DNA of 31,134 bases from CAZLCK01 sp964558235. Its GTDB lineage: Bacteria; Actinomycetota; Coriobacteriia; Coriobacteriales; CADBOM01. A model generated the notes under the pieces. The model did not search any database, was not told where the DNA came from, and saw only the letters and a list, made by a program, of their open reading frames with translations. Position numbers and translations under genes: made by a program. Below, in pieces: positions 1 to 8,468 of this stretch. Numbering within the stretch: position 1 is the stretch's first letter; every line of letters begins with the position of its first letter. Location: the NCBI GenBank assembly GCA_964558235.1, contig CAZLCK010000015.1, forward strand, positions 1 to 31,134. Direction: 5' to 3'.

Positions 1-76
1 TAAGAACAATACTTAAAACACAAGCTATTACTTTATGAAGTAATGAATGTTTAGTGGTCTCTATACCTTTTTTCAT
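1..76 (-). CDS. Secreted or membrane protein, N-terminus only (runs off window)
   Basis: Reading down from 76 gives an ATG followed by 24 further complete codons, open to the window edge. The peptide begins MKKGIETTKHSLLHK and continues with a hydrophobic stretch (VIACVLSIVL). That is the positive n-region plus h-region of a signal peptide or signal anchor. A good Shine-Dalgarno (AGGGGA, plus positions 84-89) sits 7 nt upstream, which fixes the start. The mature part is outside the window, so no function can be given. In M. tuberculosis the gene after the steA/steB pair is pyrG; this one is clearly something else. Confidence 0.6.
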   Translation of the reverse strand, partial: MKKGIETTKHSLLHKVIACVLSIVL

Positions 77-195
77 GATCTTTTCCCCTGTTTTTTCTAC
101 TACATTTAGGCTTCTTAACTTTTATTCAGGCTAAAACCCAATTAGATGAGCTATATAGCCTATATAGGTTTTGATAAGGTTCTACTGATTTTCAC

Positions 196-224
196 TACGC
201 TTAAGCGTAACGGGGGGGGGGGGG
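196..224. repeat. 14-bp palindrome followed by a 13-G homopolymer
   Basis: Positions 196-209 are the perfect palindrome TACGCTTAAGCGTA, followed by AC and then an unbroken run of 13 G (212-224). The tract lies about 136 bp upstream of the ATG of the left-edge secreted-protein gene. Long G tracts are classic slippage-prone sites upstream of phase-variable surface genes, but poly-G is also a known artefact of two-colour sequencing chemistry. The sequence cannot tell these apart. Confidence 0.7.
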
Positions 225-418
225 AATTTGTCTATAAAAAATTTGTAATTGGGGAAATAGATTGATTTTAAGCCAGTATTTATTAACAAGCTATTAATGA
301 TTGATTGAAATCGCAACCTGAGCGCATGGTATAGGCTGACTTGAACTGCGTCGATCTAGTGATTATGCTGCTCAAAATGCCTAAAGACAAAGACTTTATG
401 GCACGTGCGGTAAAATCT

Positions 419-456
419 ATTCCAGAAATTGTGCAAGATTGATAATTTTCTGGAAT
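419..456. other. Inverted repeat / hairpin
   Basis: ATTCCAGAAATT (419-430) pairs with AATTTTCTGGAAT (444-456) across a 13-nt loop, with a single bulged base. There is no following T-run, so it is not a textbook intrinsic terminator. It lies about 70 bp beyond the steB stop and could still end transcripts coming from that gene. Confidence 0.35.
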
Positions 457-527
457 AGTAACGATGGGGCTAAAGCAATTCATGCTCGACCCTGACAGCT
501 TTGATGCTCTTAGCTAAAGAAATCCTA

Positions 528-1493
528 TTACTCACTTAATGCCGGGAACCAAAAGTCGCTATCTCTATCTGGCCCATATACCTCTTTTTCCCCGCTAGAC
601 AACAGCGATATTAGAGAATATCTACCCATCGTTCCTTCACATGAACTAAGACCGGCCAATCCACGAGAAGATGCCTCCTCCATCAAAGAACTACTAGCAT
701 CTTCAGTCTGTGTTAATAATGCCGGATATCCCATGTCAGAAAAAAGCTGAGCAATTTGAACACCAATAGGATCTGCAAGATATGTTACTGCATCATCTTC
801 GCTTTGATCTTCTTCATCCGATACAGAAGCATAGACCATCACATCCACAATGCTATTGATGGAATCAGGAATTGAAGAGCTGTTCACAAACGTTAAAACA
901 CCAGCTTGAACCAAAGTTGACGTAACTGGATAAGCATCTATATCCTCAGCTGAGATTTGCGAACTCGAAACTCTACCGCCATCGAATGTAGATCCTTCTT
1001 GAATGTTCGATGTCCACTCACTAAATAAAGCATCACAAATAACATCCGCATAATCACGCCCATCAACTTCGGGCAAAACCTCTTGCAAGCTAGCCAAAAC
1101 CTGTTCATCGTTTAGTCCAAACGATTCCATGTTCACCTGAAGCTGAACTGCTCTCCCACCAGCTGCAATTATATTATTGGCAATCTCTTGAGCTATATCT
1201 AGCTGAGAACTATCGGAGCCACTAATGATAAGAACATCTTGTCCAGTGAGTTGCTCATCATCCCATTGATCTACAAAAGATGCGCTAAGTGCACTATATT
1301 GCTCATTTTCTAGTGACAACTCTGTATTTTGTGTATCAAGATTCGTAAAGCGCTGTGACAACGCTTCTACAAGCTCTGTTGTGGTGGTGTTCAAAAGACC
1401 GCTTCCACCGATTGCAGCACCTAGCAAAAGTCCAATTGCAAGTGCCAAAAAGACTCCACAAATTGTTAGAAGATGATATTTAAAACTATACAT
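528..1493 (-). CDS. steB: SteB/MctB-family membrane-anchored protein
   Basis: 321 residues, close to the length of mycobacterial MctB (Rv1698). Residues about 6-30 form one hydrophobic segment (HLLTICGVFLALAIGLLLG), followed by a probable coiled coil (about 40-70, rich in E, L, N and Q) and a mixed alpha/beta domain containing DVLIISGSDSS. This is the MctB/SteB layout: N-terminal anchor with the rest outside the membrane. In mycobacteria the family was linked to copper handling; in Corynebacterium the SteA/SteB pair was linked to cell division and envelope integrity. It starts 24 bp after the steA stop, so the two are almost certainly co-transcribed. The family call rests on layout and on the neighbour order tlyA-nadK-recN-steA-steB; the molecular role is uncertain. 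Confidence 0.8.
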   Translation of the reverse strand: MYSFKYHLLTICGVFLALAIGLLLGAAIGGSGLLNTTTTELVEALSQRFTNLDTQNTELSLENEQYSALSASFVDQWDDEQLTGQDVLIISGSDSSQLDIAQEIANNIIAAGGRAVQLQVNMESFGLNDEQVLASLQEVLPEVDGRDYADVICDALFSEWTSNIQEGSTFDGGRVSSSQISAEDIDAYPVTSTLVQAGVLTFVNSSSIPDSINSIVDVMVYASVSDEEDQSEDDAVTYLADPIGVQIAQLFSDMGYPALLTQTEDASSSLMEEASSRGLAGLSSCEGTMGRYSLISLLSSGEKEVYGPDRDSDFWFPALSE

Positions 1494-1517
1494 ATGTTGT
1501 CCTTCAACGCTTTTGTC

Positions 1518-2639
1518 TTAAAAACCTAGTGTTGTTCTAAGCGTCAACCACATAATTGCTAAAGTATTCCTCAAAGGCTCAGAGATAAAAATCGTAGCTA
1601 AAATTGCTGATAAAGCAGCCAGTATTACCAAGAATAAATATTTACCTGGCGGAGCTGGACGATAAAGCTTACTTACTCCTTTGGCATCTACCAATTTAGT
1701 TCCAACTCTCAATCTAACTAAAAAGGTAGAGGCCATACCCTGTCTATTTTTTTCCATGTATTCAATGACATTGGTGTGAGTTCCAACGGCAACAATCAGA
1801 TCGGCATCCTTCTCCCAAGCCAACAAAAGCCCCAAATCCTCACTCGTACAAGTAAGCGCCCATAGCTTATACTCAACACCTAGCTTATCTAGCCGACCCT
1901 TAGCTAAACATGTTCCATCCTCATAAGCGTGAGGGATTATCTCAGCTCCACACATCAATGCACTGTCAGAAACTGAATCCATATCTCCAACGATCACATC
2001 TGGCTTATAACCTAGATCGATTAGACCATCAGCCGCACCATCTACTGCAATTATGGCCGGCTTTAACTCGCTTATATATGAGCGCAAGATAGCTAGATCC
2101 TCAACATAGTCTGGACCACGCACAACGACCAAAGCTGGCCTGGATGACATATCACATTCGATCTCTGGGGATGTATTGCTATACAGAAGCTCTCCACCCT
2201 CATTTTTGAGGTATTCTGCGGTGTTTGAAACAAAATTTTCCAAATTTTGTTTCATATTGGCGCTGGCATCTTGCATTCTCTGTTCAACGATCGCGTTTGT
2301 TAGCAGTGTGCCTTCAGCGATAAGCTGGCCATCGTGATAGATATTTGATCCATCGATTGTAATTAAGTCTCCGTTGTGAAGCTTGTCAAAAATCTCCTCG
2401 CCAACATCATCGATAATTGGAATATTATTTTGCAGAATTATTTGTGGAGCAGAATTTGGATAGATTCCTGTTATAAAAGATTTTGCGTTGATTACAGCTT
2501 TTACTTGCGATTTTACCAAGCCACTAGCGTTTAGTCTGTCAACATCCTCATGACTGATTATTGCAATCTCACCAGGCAATAAATTAGGCACAAGTCTCTT
2601 TGTTGATCTCCCAAGACGAACTTTTCCCTTGATAGACAT
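1518..2639 (-). CDS. steA: SteA-like protein with thiamin-pyrophosphokinase-type fold
   Basis: 373 residues. The N-terminal half includes KSFITGIYPN, typical of the actinobacterial SteA family. The central part (about 165-235) has PALVVVRGPDY, AIIAVDGAADGL and DVIVGDMDSVS, resembling the nucleotide-binding region of thiamin pyrophosphokinases. A single membrane helix lies near the C-terminus (about 332-355, FLVILAALSAILATIFI). The family is reported to work with SteB in septal wall synthesis or daughter-cell separation in corynebacteria; real thiamin kinase activity is doubtful. It sits 17 bp after recN and 24 bp before steB, matching Rv1696-Rv1698. The start is ATG; a short AG-rich stretch precedes it, with no outstanding ribosome site. 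Confidence 0.85.
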   Translation of the reverse strand: MSIKGKVRLGRSTKRLVPNLLPGEIAIISHEDVDRLNASGLVKSQVKAVINAKSFITGIYPNSAPQIILQNNIPIIDDVGEEIFDKLHNGDLITIDGSNIYHDGQLIAEGTLLTNAIVEQRMQDASANMKQNLENFVSNTAEYLKNEGGELLYSNTSPEIECDMSSRPALVVVRGPDYVEDLAILRSYISELKPAIIAVDGAADGLIDLGYKPDVIVGDMDSVSDSALMCGAEIIPHAYEDGTCLAKGRLDKLGVEYKLWALTCTSEDLGLLLAWEKDADLIVAVGTHTNVIEYMEKNRQGMASTFLVRLRVGTKLVDAKGVSKLYRPAPPGKYLFLVILAALSAILATIFISEPLRNTLAIMWLTLRTTLGF

Positions 2640-2656
2640 AAGAACTACTGCCCACC

Positions 2657-4337
2657 TTATTCGCTAAGCTCACTCTGTTCAAGAAGTGACCTTGCATGCT
2701 CGATTGCAATCTCATCATCTGTCCCAGCAAGCATTCTAGCGATCTCTTTGACACGCTCATCTCCGCTGATTTCTCGAATAGTAGTTACAGGAGCGCCATC
2801 TTGTTCATCTGTGATTTTTTCAACTAAAAAGTGAGAGCTTGCTTGAGCGGCAATTTGTGCAAGATGCGTTACTACGATCACCTGATGATTTTGAGAGAGC
2901 TGACCTAAGCGCTGAGCCACACTTGTCGCCGCAGCGCCACCAACACCTGCATCCACCTCATCAAAAATCATTGTTCTAGAGGAGTTTTCATCATCAAGCA
3001 CGCTTTCGAGCGCAAGCATGACTCGCGAAAGCTCGCCACCACTTGCAATACGTGAAAGAGCGCGATGCGCAATCGACTTTCCAGGAGAATAGGTCAGCTC
3101 AAACTTTGCCGGGCCTTTCGTTGTCCACGAATCAAAATCGAGCTCTTCAACGTCAAAAGAAAATGAACACGAAGGCATAGCTAGATCGGCTGCACTCTCA
3201 GAAAGCTTTTCAGCTAACTGTTTAGAGGCCTTTAATCTTGCTTGCTGAAGTACGCTTCCAGCATCCTTTAGAGCTTGAGCCGACTCCTCCACACGTTTTT
3301 TTGCGTTCTGGATTTCATCGGGATTACTTTTTGACTGTTCGACAATTTTAACTGCATCGTCCCAGCGTTTTAACATCTCATCGTAGGTCGGGCCAAATCT
3401 CTTCACAAGGCCATCGAGCTCTCCAAGTCTGTTGAGAGCATTCTCTAAAGCTTGTGGGTCAAATTCGACCGAGTCCGCATAAGCACTTAGCTCCATAGCG
3501 ATATCTTCTATATCGATCTCGGCAGATTCAATCCTTTGATACAGTTTGTCGAGCTTTGGATCCGTTCCCATCACGCGATTTAGGGACTCACGTGCTCTGT
3601 GCAGATAATCAAGAACTCCCTCATCAGACCTAATTGCATAGAGGGCATCGCCTGCTGCTTGGGCTAATGCCTCACCATTCCTTAGGATTGGAAGACTTCT
3701 CTCCAACTCATCTAGCTCCCCAGCTTGGGGGTGAATCTTGCTGATCTCTTGGCAGATAAACTGCGCCTGTTCAAGCTGATAGCTACTCATAGATGCAGCT
3801 TCTTGAAGCTTTTGCAATATATCGCACGCATCTTGATATTTTCTATAGGCAGTCAGATATTTTTTCTTTGCCGGCTCGATCGATGAGCTTCCCCACCGAT
3901 CCAAAAAGCCCAAATGACTTGCGCTATTCATCAAAACTTGCTGGTCATGTTGGCCGTGGATCTCAACTAGACTGCCCACTATATTAGAAAGTGTGCCAAC
4001 TTTAACAAGCTCATCGTTTAGATAACAGCGAGATCTTCCATCACCAGAGACTTTGCGCTTAACAATCAATGTAGTTTGCTCAGAGAGATTTTGTGAAACA
4101 GTTCTTCCGNNNNNNNNNNNNNNNNNNNNNNNNNNNNNNNNNNNNNNNNNNNNNNNNNNNNNNNNNNNNNNNNNNNNNNNNNNNNNNNNNNNNNNNNNNN
4201 NNNNNNNNNCTAATTGCACCCAAAAGAGCTGTCTTTCCCGCACCAGTCTCACCTGTTAAAACGATAAGCCCAGAAGGGAAATACATCTCAGCCTCTTTGA
4301 TGAGAGCTAGATTTTTGATGTGCAACGACTCAATCAT
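2657..4337 (-). CDS. recN: DNA repair protein RecN (interrupted by an assembly gap)
   Basis: SMC-like ATPase of double-strand-break repair. The N-terminal piece (about 42 residues, 4210-4337) starts MIESLHIKNLALIKEAE and carries the Walker A motif TGETGAGKT. After 100 N the rest (2657-4109) has GRSRCYLND, IHGQHDQQ, a long central coiled coil, the ABC signature ASGGELSRVMLAL, Walker B IFDEVDAGVGG and VTHLAQIAAQ. Compared with the family about 33 residues are missing, so the true gap is near 100 bp, but the two halves are not in the same frame across the 100 N placeholders. That is a property of the gap, not evidence of a frameshift. The start ATG overlaps the nadK stop (TGATG), implying translational coupling. 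Confidence 0.95.
4110..4209. other. Assembly gap (100 N) inside recN
   Basis: Exactly 100 N, the conventional placeholder for a scaffold gap of unknown length. It removes the segment between Walker A and the first conserved strand region of RecN. Confidence 0.97.
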
Positions 4338-5185
4338 CAATCTACTCCAAAGAAGACCCTCGAAGCCGAGCGTGTGAAACTCGGAGCATTATATGAGAGT
4401 AGCGTAAGTGCATTTTTTCTAACCGTTATAGAGATCTGTTCAGGTCTAATATGATTTGAGAGCGAAAAACCATCTAAGATTACAGAGCAATCGCGCTCTA
4501 TGTCTGGAAGGATCGTTACAGTCTCGTTTTCACCGGTCACTAAGGCTCTTGAAACAAGTGAGTGCGGCGCGAGAGCAACAACTATCATACAAGAAAGCGT
4601 AGGTGTCACGATCGGACCACCAGCAGAAAGCGAATAGGCTGTTGACCCAGTTGGAGAAGAAACTATAACGCCATCTGCTCGCATCTTTGTGAGAGTCTCT
4701 CCATCGATCTTTATCTCATAGCGAATCATCGATCCTGTGAGACCTCTTGTGATAGCCATTTCGTTTAGCACACTATAGCGCCTGATTTTACCCTCGATAT
4801 CGATGATTTCAACATCTAGAGCACTACGAGTTTGAGTATTTAGCTTTCCTTCCAAAGCGGCGATTACATTCTCTTCCATGGCGTCTGGGCTTGTTCCATT
4901 TAAAAATCCAAGCGTTCCAAAATTAAATCCCAAAACGGGAATATTTCGCTTAAAGACAATCTGAGCACATGACAAAAGTGTACCGTCGCCACCAAGTGAG
5001 CAGATTAGATCGATATCATTGATAATATCCATCAAGTAGGTCGAAAAGACCCCGTTAACGAGAATGTCTTCCGCTTTTATGACATAAGTGGATATCCCCT
5101 GTTCATTTAGCCAATTAGACAGCTCGATAGTTTTTTGCTCGGCAATTGGCTTGATATGAGCATAAACAATGAGGACATGTTTCAT
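4337..5185 (-). CDS. nadK: NAD kinase (ATP-NAD kinase)
   Basis: 282 residues, normal for the family. It phosphorylates NAD to NADP in the cytosol. The signature LGGDGTLLSCA is at about residues 64-74, followed by FNFGTLGFLN, the catalytic-domain NEMAITRG and the NAD-binding loop DGVIVSSPTGSTAYSLSAGG. The start ATG lies directly after the tlyA stop (TAA immediately followed by ATG), and its own stop overlaps the recN start. This tight tlyA-nadK-recN coupling is the same as in mycobacteria. Confidence 0.97.
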   Translation of the reverse strand: MKHVLIVYAHIKPIAEQKTIELSNWLNEQGISTYVIKAEDILVNGVFSTYLMDIINDIDLICSLGGDGTLLSCAQIVFKRNIPVLGFNFGTLGFLNGTSPDAMEENVIAALEGKLNTQTRSALDVEIIDIEGKIRRYSVLNEMAITRGLTGSMIRYEIKIDGETLTKMRADGVIVSSPTGSTAYSLSAGGPIVTPTLSCMIVVALAPHSLVSRALVTGENETVTILPDIERDCSVILDGFSLSNHIRPEQISITVRKNALTLLSYNAPSFTRSASRVFFGVD

Positions 5186-6016
5186 TTAACGATCACCTTT
5201 ACTTTTATGCGCCTGTTCGACAGCCTTATTAATCATACCCTCATAATCTATCACTTGTGGTACCTGAGAAGCATTTAACGTTGCAAGTAAAAAGAATTCA
5301 GAGTTGCCCTTAGGGCCTTTTATAGATGAAGCACACGCACCTAAAATAACAAAGTTTGAATCTAGCATAGCATCAACAACTTTTTGTATAGCTAGCTTAT
5401 GTGCAGCAAAATCACGAACAACTCCATGCTCGCCAACCATAGAGCTATCGAGTTCAAATTGCGGCTTAACCATTATTAAGAGATGGCCATCAAAACTAAG
5501 CGCCTTTTTGAAAGTCTCTAGCAAGCTTGAAAGAGTTGTAAAAGAGAGATCTGCAACAAGTAGGTCAAATGGTGCACCGAGTTCTTTAAGATTTGCATTT
5601 CTTATATTGGTGCGCTCAAAGAGATCGACTTTACTATTGTTCCTAAGTTTCCAACTAAACTGCCCATAGCCCACATCCACAGCCACCACTTTGGCAGCTC
5701 CATGTTGCAAAAGACAGTCGGTAAAACCGCCTGTAGATGCTCCAACATCGATGCATTTTAGCCCTTCGGGGTTAAAATCGAGCCTACTGAGTGCGCTTGC
5801 AAGCTTTTCTCCGCCGCGCGATACAAACCTCCTTTGAGGCTTTATATGAAGCTCGATATCGGGACTAACCAACTGCGAAGGTGTTGAAATCTTTACCTGT
5901 GGACTTGTTACTTCTCCTGCAAGACAGGCTCGTCTAGCCTCATCTTGCGATAGATAAATCTCACGTTGAACAAGCAGGCTGTCTAACCTAATCTTTTTTT
6001 CTTGCTTTATACTCAT
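5186..6016 (-). CDS. tlyA: TlyA family rRNA 2'-O-methyltransferase / hemolysin-like protein
   Basis: 276 residues. An S4 RNA-binding domain occupies the N-terminus (RLDSLLVQR...DEARRACLAGEV), then FVSRGGEKLASAL leads into an FtsJ-like Rossmann methyltransferase. SAM-binding CIDVGASTGGFTDCLLQHGA and DLLVADLSF are present, as is the conserved KPQFEL. Actinobacterial TlyA methylates 16S and 23S rRNA and determines capreomycin sensitivity. The first 29 bp overlap the 3' end of dxs, so expression is probably coupled to dxs. The start at 6016 keeps the usual short N-terminal arm before the S4 domain. Confidence 0.95.
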   Translation of the reverse strand: MSIKQEKKIRLDSLLVQREIYLSQDEARRACLAGEVTSPQVKISTPSQLVSPDIELHIKPQRRFVSRGGEKLASALSRLDFNPEGLKCIDVGASTGGFTDCLLQHGAAKVVAVDVGYGQFSWKLRNNSKVDLFERTNIRNANLKELGAPFDLLVADLSFTTLSSLLETFKKALSFDGHLLIMVKPQFELDSSMVGEHGVVRDFAAHKLAIQKVVDAMLDSNFVILGACASSIKGPKGNSEFFLLATLNASQVPQVIDYEGMINKAVEQAHKSKGDR

Positions 6017-7931
6017 CTTCGATGCGTTTGGCGATGTTTTGCCCAGTAAGGCCTAGCATTTCGAACAACTCATCTTCGCTTCCATGAGTTACAAAGTCAT
6101 CATCAATACCAAATTGGATAACCTTTGGAGTCTGTCTATCGCAGCCGTTTAGAATCTCTAGAACCCCATTGGAATATCCTCCACACAAAGTCCCCTCTTC
6201 GATGGTAACAATTAGATCCTTGTCAACCTGAGCTATTACGCAATCTTGATCGATTGGCTTAGCCCATCTCATGTCATAAATTGCGCAACTGATATCTTTC
6301 TTTGCTAGGATCTCCGCAGCCTCTTTTGCCTGCTCGACCATTCGTCCTAGTGCCAAAATCGCCACATCTTGACCATCTTGCACACATACAGCCTTACCGA
6401 TCTCCCAAGGCTCCTCATCACCTGTAGGCTCATAGCTGTCTTTAGCCGAACGCGGATAGCGAATTGCAACAGGACCATCCAGTTCATGAAGCGCACACCT
6501 AAATGCTCCAGCAAGTTCTTCTGTACTAGATGGTGCCAATATTGTCATATTAGGCATCGAGCGTAGATAAGCAATGTCAAAAAGCCCGTGGTGAGTTGAT
6601 CCGTCTCGTCCAACAATTCCAGCTCTATCTATACAAAAGACAATATGGAGCTTTTGGAGAGCACCATTGATCATAATCTGGTCATAAGCACGCTGTAAAA
6701 ATGTTGAATATATAGCAACAACAGGCATTTTATGGCCTAGAGCCAAACCAGCACTCAAGGTAACGGCATGCTCTTCAGAAATTCCTACATCAAAAAATCT
6801 CTTTGGAAACTTCTGTGCAAACTCAATCAAGCCAGTTCCATCACCCATAGCTGCTGAGATTGCTACAAGATCGGGATTTTTTCTTCCCTCTAAAGTCATC
6901 AACTTGCCAAAGACTTTGGTAAAACCAGACGAACCTGCAGATTTAGCAAGTTCTCCAGTCTCTATATCAAAGCCTCCCACACCATGGAAAACTTCAGGTC
7001 TCTCTTCGGCTGGCTTATAGCCTAAGCCCTTGACTGTTACAGCATGGATCAAAACTGGGCCATCTGTGTTTTTAGCAGCAATCATCGCCTGCTCAAGAGA
7101 TTCAATATTATGGCCATCGATTGGCCCAATATAGGTAATCCCCAAATCCTCAAAAAATGTTCCGCCGACTAGTAATTTCTTAAAGGAATTTTTGACATTT
7201 TCGCCAACTTCAACTGCAATTCGACCGATATTTCCTAAAGACTCTACACGATGTTCAACTTTGTTACGCAAAAATTTATATTCCTCGCTTAGGCGAATCT
7301 TGCCTAAAAATAGCGAGATAGCGCCGACATTTTTGGAGATCGACATGCCGTTATCGTTAAGAACAATAATGAGGTTCTTTCCCTCTTGTCCAATGTGATT
7401 TAAGGCTTCAAATGATAGGCCTCCAGTAATCGAAGCATCTCCTATCATCACAGCCACCTCACCAGGATTATGTGACATCCTCTTAGCAATCAAAAGTCCA
7501 ATTGCTATAGAGAGTGAATCCGAGGCATGTCCAGAATCGTAGACATCATGGTCGCTTTCGCTTCTGCGAGGAAAGCCGGAGATTCCATTGAATTGACGAA
7601 GGGTTGAAATCCTATCGAGGCGTCCTGTTAAAAGCTTGTGAGCCAATGTCTGATGGCCCACGTCAAAAACGATATCATCATCCTTTGAAGAAAAGACTCT
7701 ATGCAAAGCCAAAATGATCTCAACCGCACCCAAAGATGAGGCTAGATGACCACCATTTCTAGACATAATCGCGATGATCATAGCCCGAAGCTCTGCAGCT
7801 AGCTCTTCAAGCTCTGCGTAGGTGAGCTTATTCAAATCCTTAGGATCATTTATGCTCGTGAGTAGATACTGATTTTCGGGCAGGCTTTGATTGCTACCAA
7901 ACTTCGACTCACCATTATGAGTTTCAATCAT
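5988..7931 (-). CDS. dxs: 1-deoxy-D-xylulose-5-phosphate synthase
   Basis: 647 residues, about 20-30 longer than usual, mostly an N-terminal extension before YLLTSINDPKDLNKL. It condenses pyruvate and glyceraldehyde-3-phosphate using thiamine diphosphate, the first step of the MEP isoprenoid route. Seen: FDVGHQTLAHKLLTGR, the TPP motif region GDASITGGLSFEALNH...VLNDNGMSIS (GDA where many homologues have GDG), AMGDGTGL, and the transketolase pyrimidine segment DVGISEEHAVTLSAGLAL. The ATG has a strong ribosome site (AAGGGGGCGGG) a few bases upstream, and a TATAAT-like element lies about 39 bp upstream of the start, so this gene may head the dxs-tlyA-nadK-recN-steA-steB operon. Confidence 0.97.
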   Translation of the reverse strand: MIETHNGESKFGSNQSLPENQYLLTSINDPKDLNKLTYAELEELAAELRAMIIAIMSRNGGHLASSLGAVEIILALHRVFSSKDDDIVFDVGHQTLAHKLLTGRLDRISTLRQFNGISGFPRRSESDHDVYDSGHASDSLSIAIGLLIAKRMSHNPGEVAVMIGDASITGGLSFEALNHIGQEGKNLIIVLNDNGMSISKNVGAISLFLGKIRLSEEYKFLRNKVEHRVESLGNIGRIAVEVGENVKNSFKKLLVGGTFFEDLGITYIGPIDGHNIESLEQAMIAAKNTDGPVLIHAVTVKGLGYKPAEERPEVFHGVGGFDIETGELAKSAGSSGFTKVFGKLMTLEGRKNPDLVAISAAMGDGTGLIEFAQKFPKRFFDVGISEEHAVTLSAGLALGHKMPVVAIYSTFLQRAYDQIMINGALQKLHIVFCIDRAGIVGRDGSTHHGLFDIAYLRSMPNMTILAPSSTEELAGAFRCALHELDGPVAIRYPRSAKDSYEPTGDEEPWEIGKAVCVQDGQDVAILALGRMVEQAKEAAEILAKKDISCAIYDMRWAKPIDQDCVIAQVDKDLIVTIEEGTLCGGYSNGVLEILNGCDRQTPKVIQFGIDDDFVTHGSEDELFEMLGLTGQNIAKRIEDEYKARKKD

Positions 7932-7969
7932 TTTCCCGCCCCCTTAAACTAACTATCAATTAAAGTACA

Positions 7970-7975
7970 ATTATA
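7970..7975 (-). promoter_or_regulatory. Possible -10 element upstream of dxs
   Basis: The minus strand reads TATAAT, 38 bp upstream of the dxs ATG. A TTGCTT element lies upstream, but at 14 bp spacing, shorter than ideal. Only the -10 element is persuasive. Confidence 0.4.
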
Positions 7976-8010
7976 AAGGCTTTTTGGATAAGCAATTCCT
8001 AGATCACAAC

Positions 8011-8058
8011 TACACTTTTTCCTAGTTACACTTTTAGATCTTTACCTTTACTCTGCAA
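8011..8058. repeat. Degenerate 16-bp tandem repeat at the xseB 3' end
   Basis: Units begin at 8011, 8027 and 8043: TACACTTTTTCCTAGT, TACACTTTTAGATCTT and the weaker TACCTTTACTCTGCAA. The third contains the stop codon and last codons of xseB. The first two share nine consecutive bases. It belongs to the family of short repeats found at gene 3' ends in this window. Confidence 0.45.
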
Positions 8059-8368
8059 CATTTTCGGCATCTGCAACATCTGCAAGATCTTCGTTTTCGC
8101 TATCTAAACTATCCTCGTTGGCTTTTTCCTCATCTGCTTCAGCAGATAGATCGTCCGAAGATGCGAGAGCAGCAGATTCAATCTCTTCCAACGAAAAATC
8201 TGTCATGTCGATTAGATCAGCACAACTATTTCCTAATCTTATTGCCTCTTCATACAAATCAAGAGCCTGCTCTAAAGCTAAGTCACCAGATCTAATCTGC
8301 TCCAAAATCTCATCAAGATGATTCTTTATGCGTAAATAGGAGCTTTGGCTTTCTGTGCGACGTTCCAT
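8048..8368 (-). CDS. xseB: Exodeoxyribonuclease VII small subunit with acidic tail
   Basis: 106 residues. The first about 60 match the XseB helical pair (SYLRIKNHLDEILEQIRSG, then LALEQALDLYEEAIRLGNSC). The last about 40 are low-complexity and strongly acidic (D, E, A, S), making the protein longer than the usual 70-80 residues. XseB binds several-to-one to XseA to form a single-strand exonuclease. No xseA is in the window, although it is commonly the neighbour, so the large subunit must be elsewhere if the enzyme works. A clear ribosome site (AAGGAG) lies 11 nt upstream of the ATG, and a fair promoter precedes it. Confidence 0.85.
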   Translation of the reverse strand: MERRTESQSSYLRIKNHLDEILEQIRSGDLALEQALDLYEEAIRLGNSCADLIDMTDFSLEEIESAALASSDDLSAEADEEKANEDSLDSENEDLADVADAENVAE

Positions 8369-8400
8369 CTTTGTATTTCTCCTTACTAAAAAGCAATCCC

Positions 8401-8429
8401 TTCATACAATCCCTTTGTAGTAGGTACAA
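8401..8429 (-). promoter_or_regulatory. Possible sigma-70-type promoter for xseB
   Basis: On the minus strand TTGTAC (8424-8429) and TATGAA (8401-8406) are separated by exactly 17 bp, 32 bp upstream of the xseB ATG. The first matches TTGACA at four of six positions and the second TATAAT at four of six. The same stretch contains a 9-bp direct repeat, CAATCCCTT. Confidence 0.4.
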
Positions 8430-8468
8430 ATAATTCTATTTATAAGAGATTGCCGTTTTAAAAGATTA

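Larger units (their letters stand above)
77..527. other. 451-bp gene-poor stretch between a secreted-protein gene and steB
   Basis: No convincing gene. It holds the 5' region of the left-edge gene, two neighbouring 10-bp AT palindromes around 150-169, a 14-bp palindrome next to a 13-G run (196-224), and a hairpin (419-456). On the plus strand two short open stretches (about 335-442 and 446-515, in different frames) read like protein ends, with products ending KSIPEIVQD and DPDSFDALS. They have no start, ribosome site or recognisable family and may be the eroded tail of a dead gene. A 66-codon minus-strand reading frame at 283-483 overlaps these and has no ribosome site or family resemblance. 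Confidence 0.5.

Noticed and set aside
1518..2639. True thiamin pyrophosphokinase
   Set aside because: The fold region is similar, but the long N-terminal half, C-terminal membrane helix and steB neighbour fit SteA better.
4053..4377. Plus-strand frames running through the N block at 4110-4209
   Set aside because: Most of their length is N and they are antisense to recN.
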